A stretch of 64,000 nt of DNA. It comes from Streptomyces sp. SAT1 (GTDB lineage Bacteria; Actinomycetota; Actinomycetes; Streptomycetales; Streptomycetaceae). Position 1 is the first letter of the stretch. The number at the start of each line of letters is the position of its first letter. The notes below the pieces were generated by a model. That model was not told where the DNA came from, ran no database searches, and was given only the letters and a program-made list of their open reading frames with translations. The stretch covers positions 1,075,001-1,139,000 of the forward strand of contig NZ_CP015849.1 of assembly GCF_001654495.1 (NCBI RefSeq), read 5' to 3'. Positions 16,395 through 25,315 of the stretch are shown piece by piece. Position numbers and translations under genes: made by a program.

Positions 16395-19300
16395 CGACCG
16401 TCCCCCTTAGTCGTTCGTGGTGCGGTGCTGCCGTCGTGGGCGTCGTCACCCACGGCGTTCTCCTCGCGGCCGCGCCGCCAGCCGCGCTGGAGCGCGGCCA
16501 TCCGGTCGCGTACCTCGTCGGCGTCCCGTTCGTCCGGTTCGGCCCGGGTCCCGGTGCGCGGCGCGGGAGTCTGTCTGAGCTGGGGGGCCAGGCTCGCCTG
16601 CCGGACGCGGCGGGGCAGCGCCCCGGCGCCGGCGGGCGGTCCGTCCGGGCCCCCGGTCCCGCCGGCCCCCTCGGGTCCCCCGGGCCGCCCGGTCGCGGCG
16701 GTGCGGGGGGCGTCCGCGGCGTCACCTGTGACGTCTGCGTCCGCTGTGGCTGCCGTGCCCGGTGTGGCCGTGGTCGCCGGTGCGGCCGGTATGGCCGTCG
16801 TCGCTTCGATGGCGTCCGTGCCGTCGGCGCCGTCCCGGTCGCCGGGGGCGAGGGCGGCGCGGCGGGCGCGCTGCGGAAGGGCGGGAGGCCGCCCGCCCTC
16901 CCCGCTCGCGCCCATCGGCGACCGCGGAGTGTCCTGCCCGCCGCGTGGGCCCGGCTCGGTGCCGCGCGGCGGCGGTGTGCCACCGCGGCGACGGGTCGGC
17001 AGTCCGGCGGCGGCCTCGGGCTCGGCGCGGCCGGTCCGCGCGGTGTCCTGCCGGTCCGCGCCGTCGCGGCGGGGCCGCGCCTCGGTCACCGGGCGGCCGT
17101 GGGAGCTGACCAGCTTGGGCGTGCGGCGCCGGGTGAGCGGCACCGGGCCGTCCGGGGTCTCGTCGCCGGGTGCACGGTCCGCCGTGCCGCGCGGACCGGT
17201 GCCCGCCCGGGGGCCGGGCTGCTGGCGCGCGGCGGCCTCGTCCGGCTGCGGCCGGGACGCGGACCGGGGCCGGAACAGCCCGCCGCGCTCGCTGTCCTCG
17301 TCGCCGAGGGCGCCGGGGAACTCCTCGAACCCCGCGATGGCGTCCAGGTCGACGGGCGCCTCCAGTTCCACCGGTCCGTCCAGCAGCGACACGGGCAGGC
17401 CCGGGAGCGGGACGGGGTTCTGGGAGAGGGCGGCCCTGCGGTTCTCCTCGCGGTCGGCGGCCTTGGCGGCGGGCCGGTCGAGGCGGAAGCCGATGCCGTT
17501 GGTGTCGGGGACCTCGTCGGTCAGCAGCGCGTCCGGGATGAAGACCACCGCCGTGGTGCCGCCGTACGGCGACGGCTGGAGGGACACGCGGACGTTCTGC
17601 CGCTGGGCGAGCCGGCTGATCACGAAGAGTCCGAGCCGGTCGGTGTCCGACAGTTCGAACTCGGGGGTCTCGGCGAGCCGCAGGTTGGCGTCCAGCAGCG
17701 CTTCGGCGGACATGCCCAGGCCGCGGTCGTGGATCTCCAGGGTGAACCCGTTGGCGACCCGCTCCCCGACGACCTGCACGGCGGTGTGCGGCGGGGAGAA
17801 CACCGTGGCGTTCTCCAGCAGTTCGGCGACGAGGTGGGTGAGGTCGGCGACGGCGGGGCCGGTGAGGGCGACCCTGGGCAGCCTGCGGACCTCGATGCGC
17901 TCGTAGTCCTCGACCTCGGCGACGGAGGCGCGGACGACGTCCATCAGCTGCACCGGCTTGCGCCACTGCCGCGACGGGGCCGCCCCGGAGAGGATCACCA
18001 GGCCCTCGGCGTGGCGGCGCATCCGGGTGGTCAGGTGGTCGAGGCGGAACAGGTCGGCGAGTTCCTCGGTGTCCTCGGTCCGGCGCTCCATGGTGTCCAG
18101 GAGGGTGAGCTGCTTGTGCAGCAGGACCTGGCTGCGGCGGGCGAGGTTGACGAAGACCTCGGAGACGCCGGCGCGGAGTTCGGCCTGCTTCACGGCGGCC
18201 TCCACCGCGGCCCGCTGGAGGGTGTTGAGGGCCTGGCCGACCTCGCCGATCTCGTTCTTGTCGTACTCCAGGCGGGGCGCCTCGGTCTCCACGTCGACCT
18301 GCTCGCCCGCCGACAGCCGGCGCATCACGCCGGGCAGGCGGACACCGGACGCCTCATGGGCCTCCAGCCGCAACTGGCGCAGGTCCCGGACGAGTCCGCG
18401 GCCGATGCGCACGGAGAGGTAGAGCGAGAAGAGCAGCGCGAGCAGTCCGAGGACACCGGCGACGGCGGCCTGGAGGATGACGCTCATGGCGACCGGTCCT
18501 ACCCGGTCCTCGAAGCGGTCGTCGGCGCGGTCGCCGATGGTGCCGAGGTCGGCGAGCGCGTTCGCCGCGGCGCCGTCCCAGCTCTTGGCGCTCACCCCGT
18601 GCGGCGTGCCGGACGTGGTGGCGGCGGCCGCCTGTTCGGCCGTGCGCAGCGGGGCGGAGGCGGCGTTCACCCAGAAGCGCTGGTAGCGGCTCCGTTCGGC
18701 GGCGGGCAGCAGCGGCAGGTTCACTTCGTACAGCAGGGACCGCTGGGCGACGAGGGCCGAGACGCTGCGGGCCTCGTCGCGGGTGACGGTGCCGACGACC
18801 AGGGAGGATCCGAGCAGCGCGTCCTCGCGGGAGAGGAGTTCGCGGGCGCGGTCGAGGTCGACCAGGGCGCGGTACTGCTTGTCCAGTTCGGCGTCGTCCA
18901 CGACCCGGAGCCCGGCGAGCAGGCCGAAGCAGGGGTCGACCAGGCGGTTGTAGAGGTCGAGGGCCTGGCCACGGCGCACGGTGCCGTCCTCGACGCTGCG
19001 GCGCAGGGAGTCGAGTCCGTCCAGGGCGTCCAGTACGGCGGTCAGCCGTCCGTCGTCGCCGGTGCCGAGCGCGCCGCGGACGTCGCCGTCGTTCGCGTTG
19101 CGGCGGAGTTCGCCGACGGCGCGGTCGGTGGCGGTCCGGCTGCGCCGCAGCGCGGCGAGTCCGTCGGCGGCGCGCGGGTCGGCGAGGTGGACGAGGGTCT
19201 GGCGGCGTTCCTGCTGGAGGACGCGGACCGTGTCCTCGGTGGGGTAGACGACCTTCTCCACCACGGTCGACGAGTCGAAGAGCCGGCCGGCCTGCCGTCC

Positions 19301-19402
19301 GGTGATCACCGTGGCGAAGGCCCAGACGGCCGTCAGCGAGAGCAGCGGCACGAGAAGGAGCGCCACGATCTTCCGGCGGATGGACTTCCCGCGAAAGCGC
19401 AT
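16391..19402 (-). CDS. cvnA: Conservon sensor kinase-like protein CvnA
   Basis: A 1003-residue membrane protein. A first membrane helix (about residues 12-33) is followed by an extracellular nitrate/nitrite-sensing-like helical domain (to about 330), a second membrane helix (about 335-358), a HAMP-like linker and a histidine-kinase-type ATPase domain with the N-box HLVAELLENATVFS and HDRGLGMS. The last 350 residues are a Pro/Ala/Asp-rich disordered tail. CvnA proteins bind ATP poorly and are thought to act as receptors. The start at 19402 has GGGGGAGG just upstream; the open frame extends to 19594 without support. Confidence 0.94.
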   Translation of the reverse strand: MRFRGKSIRRKIVALLLVPLLSLTAVWAFATVITGRQAGRLFDSSTVVEKVVYPTEDTVRVLQQERRQTLVHLADPRAADGLAALRRSRTATDRAVGELRRNANDGDVRGALGTGDDGRLTAVLDALDGLDSLRRSVEDGTVRRGQALDLYNRLVDPCFGLLAGLRVVDDAELDKQYRALVDLDRARELLSREDALLGSSLVVGTVTRDEARSVSALVAQRSLLYEVNLPLLPAAERSRYQRFWVNAASAPLRTAEQAAAATTSGTPHGVSAKSWDGAAANALADLGTIGDRADDRFEDRVGPVAMSVILQAAVAGVLGLLALLFSLYLSVRIGRGLVRDLRQLRLEAHEASGVRLPGVMRRLSAGEQVDVETEAPRLEYDKNEIGEVGQALNTLQRAAVEAAVKQAELRAGVSEVFVNLARRSQVLLHKQLTLLDTMERRTEDTEELADLFRLDHLTTRMRRHAEGLVILSGAAPSRQWRKPVQLMDVVRASVAEVEDYERIEVRRLPRVALTGPAVADLTHLVAELLENATVFSPPHTAVQVVGERVANGFTLEIHDRGLGMSAEALLDANLRLAETPEFELSDTDRLGLFVISRLAQRQNVRVSLQPSPYGGTTAVVFIPDALLTDEVPDTNGIGFRLDRPAAKAADREENRRAALSQNPVPLPGLPVSLLDGPVELEAPVDLDAIAGFEEFPGALGDEDSERGGLFRPRSASRPQPDEAAARQQPGPRAGTGPRGTADRAPGDETPDGPVPLTRRRTPKLVSSHGRPVTEARPRRDGADRQDTARTGRAEPEAAAGLPTRRRGGTPPPRGTEPGPRGGQDTPRSPMGASGEGGRPPALPQRARRAALAPGDRDGADGTDAIEATTAIPAAPATTATPGTAATADADVTGDAADAPRTAATGRPGGPEGAGGTGGPDGPPAGAGALPRRVRQASLAPQLRQTPAPRTGTRAEPDERDADEVRDRMAALQRGWRRGREENAVGDDAHDGSTAPRTTKGDGR

Positions 19403-19820
19403 GGCCTCCCCCAGCTCGACCCCCTCCGTCAGGGGGTACACATGTGCGTCAACAAACGGCGCGAGCCTACTACCGACACACAGGTAACTCGAAGAGGCGG
19501 CCGGAGGACGAACGTCCGCATCAGCGGCACCAGGGGGCGAGTTGTCCGGGCATTGCGGGAGATGACGGCCCGGAACACGAAACTGACAGGCCATCGGAAC
19601 AGGCCGGGCGCCCCGATCGGTTGGCCGAGATCATTCCCTTTCCGGGAATCTTCAGGACGTGCCGTTCGTCCTACTCCAGGAGGCATGGGACGGAATCGGC
19701 CACCGGGGCCGCGTCGCGCACCTGTGCGGCGTAGAACAGCGCAAGCCGGGCAGCCAATGGGGAGCCGGTTCTTCGAGCACCGGGGCGAGCGGTCTGCTGG
19801 CGGTGGGGAGTGACAGGTTG
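19403..19820. other. Gene-free divergent region upstream of cvnA
   Basis: About 418 bp separate the divergent starts of cvnA and the small membrane protein gene. It must hold both promoters. A 42-codon ORF (19685-19813, plus strand) begins one base after AGGAGG and ends just before the membrane protein start, but the spacing is too short for good initiation and composition is not convincing. No operator is obvious. Confidence 0.4.
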
Positions 19821-20390
19821 ATGGGCACGGCGGGGCGGCGCGCGGAGGCGGCCGACAGTGCTGCGGCGCGCGGGGCAGGGGCGGGGCGGGCGGCCTGGGA
19901 GGCATCCGATCGGGACATTCCGGCGGCCCGGGGCGAGCGGCACCGCGACGGCGGGCGAGTGGGCGCTGCGTACGGGGGCGGGCCGGAGCAGCGGCCGGTG
20001 TACAAGCCGTTGTGGATCGAGGAGCCCGCGCGGCGGCGCAGGATGCCGGACCCGGTGCGCGAGGCGGCCGTGCGCGCGGTGCTGATCATCGCGCTCACCC
20101 TCATCCAGGCCGTGGTGGCGTTCCTGTGCACCCTGGCCGGGTCCTGGCTGGCCTTTCCCATGGTCATCAGCGGTGTGGCCAGCACGGTCGTGGCCACCTG
20201 GGCCGCGCTGGACGTCTGGGTGACCCGCCAGGTGTGGAAGCAGCGCAACGGCGTCGTCTCCACGCCGAGCAGCACCGCGCGGGCCCTCAGGCGCGAGCGG
20301 CGCCGCGCCCGGCGGGAGGCGCGGGCCGCGGAGCGCGCCCAGGAGCGCATACGCCGCCAGGGCGGCACGGGGCGGCTCTCGCACCCGTAG
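19821..20390 (+). CDS. Small membrane protein, two predicted helices
   Basis: A protein of about 189 residues with a variable, Ala/Gly/Arg-rich N-terminal half, then PVYKPLWIEEPARRRRMPDPVREAA. A hydrophobic stretch follows (AVLIIALTLIQAVVAFLC to AALDVWV, about residues 90-132) that can make two membrane helices, and a strongly basic coiled C-terminus (RRERRRARREARAAERAQERIRRQ). Function unknown. ATG at 19821 has GGGGAG ten bases upstream; GTG at 19803 is an in-frame alternative. It converges with the SMC-like gene. Confidence 0.7.
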   Translation: MGTAGRRAEAADSAAARGAGAGRAAWEASDRDIPAARGERHRDGGRVGAAYGGGPEQRPVYKPLWIEEPARRRRMPDPVREAAVRAVLIIALTLIQAVVAFLCTLAGSWLAFPMVISGVASTVVATWAALDVWVTRQVWKQRNGVVSTPSSTARALRRERRRARREARAAERAQERIRRQGGTGRLSHP

Positions 20391-20477
20391 CGGCCGTGCC
20401 GCACCTCTGGTGGCCGTGCCGCACCCCGGAGGCTCCCGTGCCCCGGGGTGCGCCACGAGTCCGGCCGGTCGGGCCCG

Positions 20478-23400
20478 TCAGGCCGGGCGGCGGTACATCC
20501 GCGTCGCCGTGATCTCGCTGTGCGCGGTCTCGTCGCCCGTGGGCTGCTCGGGCAGGCCGGGCCGCAGATGCTCCTCCACGCTGATGTACTTCAGCCCGGC
20601 GCGCAGGTCGGCGTCGTTGCGCAGCCGGATCACCAGCGGGAACTCGGCGAGCGCGGTCGTGTCGAACAGGCCGGTGGTGTAGAGGAGCTGCACCCCGAGC
20701 GCGTCCGAGACGGCCCGCTGGAGCTCCAGCAGATAGGTGGCGTTGGCGCGGCCGATGGGGTTGTCCAGGAACAGGGTGCCCGCGTGGCGGTGCTTGTCGC
20801 GGCCGCGGTCGTTGGAGCGCAGCGCCGCCATCGTGCAGTACAGGGCGATGGCCGCGGTGAGCAGCTGGCCGCCGGAGAAGACGTCGCCCATCTGCCCGAC
20901 GGGGACCCGCTCGGCGCGCAGCACGGCGTCCGGCTTGAGGATCTCCACGGCGATGCCCTTGGGGCGGAGCGCGGCGGCCACCCCGCGCAGCAGCAGGGAC
21001 ATGCCGTCGCGGCGCAGGTCGGAGTTCTTCTTCACGGCGGCACGGGTCGCCTCGTCGATGACCTCGCCGAGCCGCTCGGTGAGGGTGGCCTGGTCGGGTT
21101 CCTCGAAGCGGATGCGCAGGAACTCCTGCCCGGACCACTCGCCGAGCCCTTCCGGCAGGCGGGACAGGCGCTGGGCGGAGCGGAGCGTGGCCAGCGCCGA
21201 CTCCACCAGGCCGCGCAGCCGGTCCACGATCGAGTCGCGGTTGCGCTCCAGCTGGGCCAGTTCGTCGGTGAGGACGCGCAGCCGGGGCGCGAAGGCCTCG
21301 GCCCACTTCTGGGCGTGCTCGGGCAGGGCGGCGGCGGGCAGTTCGCGGATCTGCTGCCGGGCGGGGGTGCGGACCTGCTCGTAGCGGGTGGAGTTGGCGT
21401 GCCGGACCAGGATGTCGCTCGCCTCGCGCACGGCGGACTCGGCGGCGGACAGGTCGGCGGCGCAGCCGCGCAGCGAGCGGCGCGCCTCGGCCGTCGCCTG
21501 CCGGGCCTCCTCCGGGCTGCCGGGGTACGGCTCCGGCTCCTCCTGCTCCTCGTCGCCGCTCTGCTCGCGCAGCAGGTCGCGGAGCATGGCGGCGATCTCG
21601 TCGAAGCCGCCGGCCGCGTCCTCGGCGGCGCGGTGGGACTCCAGCAGCTCGCCGTGCGCCTCGCGGGCACCGGCCAGTTCGCCGGTGTGCGTGGCGAGTT
21701 CGCCGGTGGCGGTGCGCAGCAGGGCCTGGGCGTGCTCGGCGTCGCGCGGGAGCAGGTCCTCGGGCAGCTCGGTGTGGGTCTCGCCGTCCTCGGGTGCGAG
21801 GCGTTCGGCCTCGCCGCGCAGCCGCCCGAGCTGCTCGCTCGCGGACGACATACGGGTCTCCAGGAGCTGCACCAGTTCCTCCGCGCGGGCTGCGGCGGCC
21901 TGCCGGGAGGGCCCGTCGGAGCCGTCGGGTGACTGGAGGAGCTGTTCCGCGCGGGTGCGGACCTTGTTGCTGAGCCGGTCCAGTTCGGCGCGGGCCGCGC
22001 TCTCGTCGCTCTCGGCGCGGGCCTGTTCGGCGCGCAGGTCGGCGCCGACGCCGACCTTCTCGTACACCTGGGAGGCGGCGCGGTACGCCTCGCGCAGCGC
22101 GGGCAGGGACGCCTTCGGCGTGTCGTCGTCGCTCTCGGGCACGTCGTCGGGGGCGCCGGCGATCTCGGAGCGCTCGGCGCGCAGCGCGCGGGCGGTGCGG
22201 CGGGCGTCGTCGGCGGCGCGCTGGGCGGCCCGGCGGTCCTCGTCGGCGGCGCGGGCGCGGTCCAGGCAGCTCTGGGCGCGGGCCTCCGCCTCGGCGCTCT
22301 CGTCGGCCAGTTCGCGGAGTCTGGCCTGCCAGCCCGCGCGTTCGCGCAGCCGGAAGGCGAGCCCGGCGAGGGCGTCGGCGGCGCGCCGGGCCCTCTGGGC
22401 GCTCTCCTGGCGCTCGTCGCGCACACGGGTGGCCTCGGCGGCGCTCTCCTCGGCCTCCGCGCGGGCGGTCCGCGCCTCGGTCAGCTCGGCCTCGGCCTCC
22501 TCGGCGAAGGCGCGGGCCCGCTCGGCCGCCGCGGTCAGTTCGGCCAGCCGCCCGGCGGGGCAGCCGGTGCGCCAGGAGGCGAGCCGGGCCGCCAGTTCGC
22601 GGTCCTTGCCGAGCCGGGCGGCGAGCCGGCGGATCTCCTCGTCCCGTTCGGTCGCCCGCGCGCGCAGTGCCTGCCGTTCCTCGTCGGCGGCGTGTTCGTC
22701 GTGCATGGCGGGGTTCGGCGGGACCAGGAAGACGCCGGTGGCGGTGTCGTCGGCGGCCGGGGTGGGGGCGAGCAGGGCGGCGGCGGTGCCGACGGCGACG
22801 GCGGAGCGGGGCAGCAGCGCCGCGTCGGCGAGGGCGTCGCGGGCGCGGGCGTGGGTGTCCGGGTCGGTGATGATCACGCCGTCGACCAGCTCGGGACGGG
22901 CGGCCAGGACGCGCGCGTGGTCGGCGGGGTCGACGGCCTGGGCGAGGTAGCGCCAGCCGGGCAGGGCCGGGATGCCGTGCTCGCCGAGGTACTCGACGGT
23001 GGCCAGGACGTCGGGGCCGGGCGGCAGCAGGCCGCCGTCGCCGAGCGCGCCGAGGATCCGGGAGTCGTCGGCGGCGGCGGTGCGCAGGTCGAACAGCTGC
23101 CGCTCGGCGGTGGCGACGGCCTCGTCGAGCAGGGCCCGCAGGTCGTCGGCGCAGCGGTCCAGGTCCTCGGGGCCGAGGGGACCGTCGGCGGGGTGCGGGG
23201 GCTCGCCCGCGGCTGTGCCCGCCGGGGCCGCCGGGCCTGCCGCGTCGTCGGGGCCGGTGCGCGGGCCGGGGACGCCGACGCGCGCGGGCGGGGCGGCGGG
23301 CAGGCTCAGCAGCTCGGCGAGACGGGGCTCGGCGGCGAGGGCCTCGGCGGTCCGCCGTTCGGCGTCGTGGGCCCGCCCCGCGGCGGCCGCCGCGTCGGCG

Positions 23401-25139
23401 GCGCGGGCGGCGGTGAGCTCCGCGCGGGACTCCGCCGAGGCGGCCTCGCGGGCGTGTTCGGTGGCCTTGCGGGCGACCTCGCGGGCCTCGTCCCAGGCCG
23501 CCACGGCGGTCTTCTCGGCGTCGCTGGCGGCGAGGGCGGCACGGGCCGGGTCGGCGTCGGGGGCGCTGTCGTCGAGCCAGCCCGCGCGGACGGCCTCGGC
23601 GGTCTCCTGCTCGACCTCGCTGAGCCGCTGGCGCAGGTGGCCGGTCTCGCTGCGGGCGCGCTGCGCCTCGGTGGCGGCGGCGGTCGCGTCACGGTGGGCC
23701 GCCTCGCCGGTCTCCTGGAGCCGGGCGGACCGCTCCTCGCCCTCGTTGGCGAGGGCCTCGGCGCTCTGCGCCGCCGCGTGCAGGGCCCGTACGAGGTCGA
23801 CGGCGGCCTTGGCGCGGGCGGCCAGGGCGGGGGCCGCGTCCCGTTCGGCCTCCTGGATGGCGGCGGAGACGCGGGTGACGCGGTCGGCGGCGGCGCGGTG
23901 GCGCAGCACGGCCTCGGCGGCCTGCCAGGCGGAGTGCAGGGTGCGGGCGTCGGCCAGTTCACGCTTCTGCGCGGCGGCGGTCTTCTCGGCGGCGGCCAGG
24001 GCCAGCGAGGCGTGCCGGTAGGCGAGTTCGGCGGCGATCAGCGCGCTGCGCTCGCGGGCGCCCTCGCGGTGGGTGACGGCGTAGGCGGCGGCGGTGACGC
24101 GCTGGGCGAGGTCGGCGGCGCGCAGCCGCTCCCGGACGGCGCGGGCCGAGAGCCGGCGGGCCAGGGTGCGGGTGCGGCGCTCGGCTGCGGTGTGGATCTC
24201 ACGCGCGCGGGTACGGGCCTGGGCGGCGTCGACGATCCGGCCGAGGAGGTCCACCGAGCCTGCGGTGAAGTCGCGTTCGGCGATGAGTTCGGCGCGGCGG
24301 CCCAGCTTGTTGCCGAAGCCGCTGACGAGGTCGGCGAGTCCGTCGGTGTCGCGGGTGTCGGTGACGGCGCGCAGCAGCAGGTCGGTGAAGTCGGAGTCCT
24401 TCTTCACCGCGAACAGTCCGGCGGCCTCGCCCTCGTCGGCGTTCATCTCGCGCTGGTAGCGGAAGAGTTCGGGGTCCAGGCCGAGGTCGCCGAGGTGTTC
24501 GATCCAGCGGTCGTGGATCTCCTCCCAGTGGACCTCGAGATGCGGGTACGCCTTGCCCGCCTCGGTGAGAGCGTCGCGGAAGCCCTTCATGGTGCGGCGC
24601 CTGCCCTGGGCTCCGGAGGTCCCCTCGGCGGAGGGCCGCACGGAGGTGGCCTCGGCGACGGGGAGGTTGTCCAGGGTGAGGCCGGGTCCGGGCCGGAAGG
24701 AGTACCAGGCCTCGGCGAACCTGCGCGGGTCGTTGGAGACCTGGCGGCCGCGCCACTCGCTGACCTTGCCCACGACGACGCACTCGCCGGTCAGCACGTG
24801 CTGCCACTCCAGCGCGACATGCCCGCAGTCGTCGGCGAGCAGGAACTTGCGCAGGACGCCTGAGCTGGCGCCGCCCAGGGTGTTGCGGTGGCCGGGCAGC
24901 ATCACGGAGAAGATCAGCTTGAGCAGGACCGACTTTCCGCCGCCGTTCTCCAGGAAGAGCACGCCCGCGGGTGCGGGGCGGCGCGGCGGGCCGACCGGCT
25001 CCTCCTCGAAGAACTCCGCCTGCGTGGGCGCGGGGTCGGGCACCGGCTCGCCCACTCCTCGCAGGTCGAGCACGGTGTCGGCGTAGCGCGCACCGGCCGG
25101 ACCGATGGAGTAGAGGCGGACCCGGGACAGCTCGTACAT
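20478..25139 (-). CDS. Giant SMC/MukB/JetC-like coiled-coil ATPase
   Basis: A 1553-residue protein of SMC-like layout: N-terminal nucleotide-binding half with ENGGGKS (Lys69, Ser70), two very long Ala/Glu/Arg-rich coiled coils, a globular hinge-like part (about residues 695-800) and a C-terminal half with FSGGQ (1421-1425) and LFLDN (Asp1459, Asn1460). It lacks any hydrophobic helix and is cytosolic. It is the third gene of an operon after kleisin-like and MukE-like genes, the order of jetA-jetB-jetC in Wadjet and of mksF-mksE-mksB. Odd points are Leu63 where the Walker A glycine normally sits and Asn1460 at the catalytic glutamate position. No jetD nuclease gene follows. Role in chromosome organisation or defence is inferred. 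Confidence 0.8.
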   Translation of the reverse strand: MYELSRVRLYSIGPAGARYADTVLDLRGVGEPVPDPAPTQAEFFEEEPVGPPRRPAPAGVLFLENGGGKSVLLKLIFSVMLPGHRNTLGGASSGVLRKFLLADDCGHVALEWQHVLTGECVVVGKVSEWRGRQVSNDPRRFAEAWYSFRPGPGLTLDNLPVAEATSVRPSAEGTSGAQGRRRTMKGFRDALTEAGKAYPHLEVHWEEIHDRWIEHLGDLGLDPELFRYQREMNADEGEAAGLFAVKKDSDFTDLLLRAVTDTRDTDGLADLVSGFGNKLGRRAELIAERDFTAGSVDLLGRIVDAAQARTRAREIHTAAERRTRTLARRLSARAVRERLRAADLAQRVTAAAYAVTHREGARERSALIAAELAYRHASLALAAAEKTAAAQKRELADARTLHSAWQAAEAVLRHRAAADRVTRVSAAIQEAERDAAPALAARAKAAVDLVRALHAAAQSAEALANEGEERSARLQETGEAAHRDATAAATEAQRARSETGHLRQRLSEVEQETAEAVRAGWLDDSAPDADPARAALAASDAEKTAVAAWDEAREVARKATEHAREAASAESRAELTAARAADAAAAAGRAHDAERRTAEALAAEPRLAELLSLPAAPPARVGVPGPRTGPDDAAGPAAPAGTAAGEPPHPADGPLGPEDLDRCADDLRALLDEAVATAERQLFDLRTAAADDSRILGALGDGGLLPPGPDVLATVEYLGEHGIPALPGWRYLAQAVDPADHARVLAARPELVDGVIITDPDTHARARDALADAALLPRSAVAVGTAAALLAPTPAADDTATGVFLVPPNPAMHDEHAADEERQALRARATERDEEIRRLAARLGKDRELAARLASWRTGCPAGRLAELTAAAERARAFAEEAEAELTEARTARAEAEESAAEATRVRDERQESAQRARRAADALAGLAFRLRERAGWQARLRELADESAEAEARAQSCLDRARAADEDRRAAQRAADDARRTARALRAERSEIAGAPDDVPESDDDTPKASLPALREAYRAASQVYEKVGVGADLRAEQARAESDESAARAELDRLSNKVRTRAEQLLQSPDGSDGPSRQAAAARAEELVQLLETRMSSASEQLGRLRGEAERLAPEDGETHTELPEDLLPRDAEHAQALLRTATGELATHTGELAGAREAHGELLESHRAAEDAAGGFDEIAAMLRDLLREQSGDEEQEEPEPYPGSPEEARQATAEARRSLRGCAADLSAAESAVREASDILVRHANSTRYEQVRTPARQQIRELPAAALPEHAQKWAEAFAPRLRVLTDELAQLERNRDSIVDRLRGLVESALATLRSAQRLSRLPEGLGEWSGQEFLRIRFEEPDQATLTERLGEVIDEATRAAVKKNSDLRRDGMSLLLRGVAAALRPKGIAVEILKPDAVLRAERVPVGQMGDVFSGGQLLTAAIALYCTMAALRSNDRGRDKHRHAGTLFLDNPIGRANATYLLELQRAVSDALGVQLLYTTGLFDTTALAEFPLVIRLRNDADLRAGLKYISVEEHLRPGLPEQPTGDETAHSEITATRMYRRPA

Positions 25140-25235
25140 GGCGGACTCTCGTCAGTCTTCTGGCAGTTCGGGGGTGGTGGTGCGGGCTGGTGGTGCGGGA
25201 GCAGCGCCGGTCCGATGCCGGATCGGCGCCGGCCG

Positions 25236-25310
25236 CCGTGTTGTTCAGGGCCGTGTCGTTCAGTGCCGACTTGTTCTGTGTGGTCTTGTTCTGTGTGGTC
25301 TTGTTCTGTG
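25236..25310. repeat. Five 15-bp tandem repeats between MukE-like and SMC-like genes
   Basis: Units of 15 bp run from 25236 to 25310. The last two are identical (tggtcttgttctgtg); the first three are diverged copies ending in cagg, cagtg and ctgtg. They fill most of the 176-bp gap before the SMC-like gene start. On the minus strand the period would encode five-residue repeats, but rare AGA and ACA codons argue against translation. Confidence 0.75.
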
Positions 25311-25315
25311 CTGGT

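Noticed and set aside
16385..19813. Plus-strand open frame of 1142 codons across the conservon
   Set aside because: It is antisense to cvnA, which has full domain support.
19685..19813. 42-codon ORF upstream of the small membrane protein gene
   Set aside because: AGGAGG is only one base from the ATG and the peptide is Arg/Pro-rich without coding character. It is mentioned only in the region note.
22692..24863. Plus-strand open frame of 723 codons rich in Gly/Val
   Set aside because: Antisense to the SMC-like gene; the composition mirrors the Ala/Glu/Arg coiled coil.
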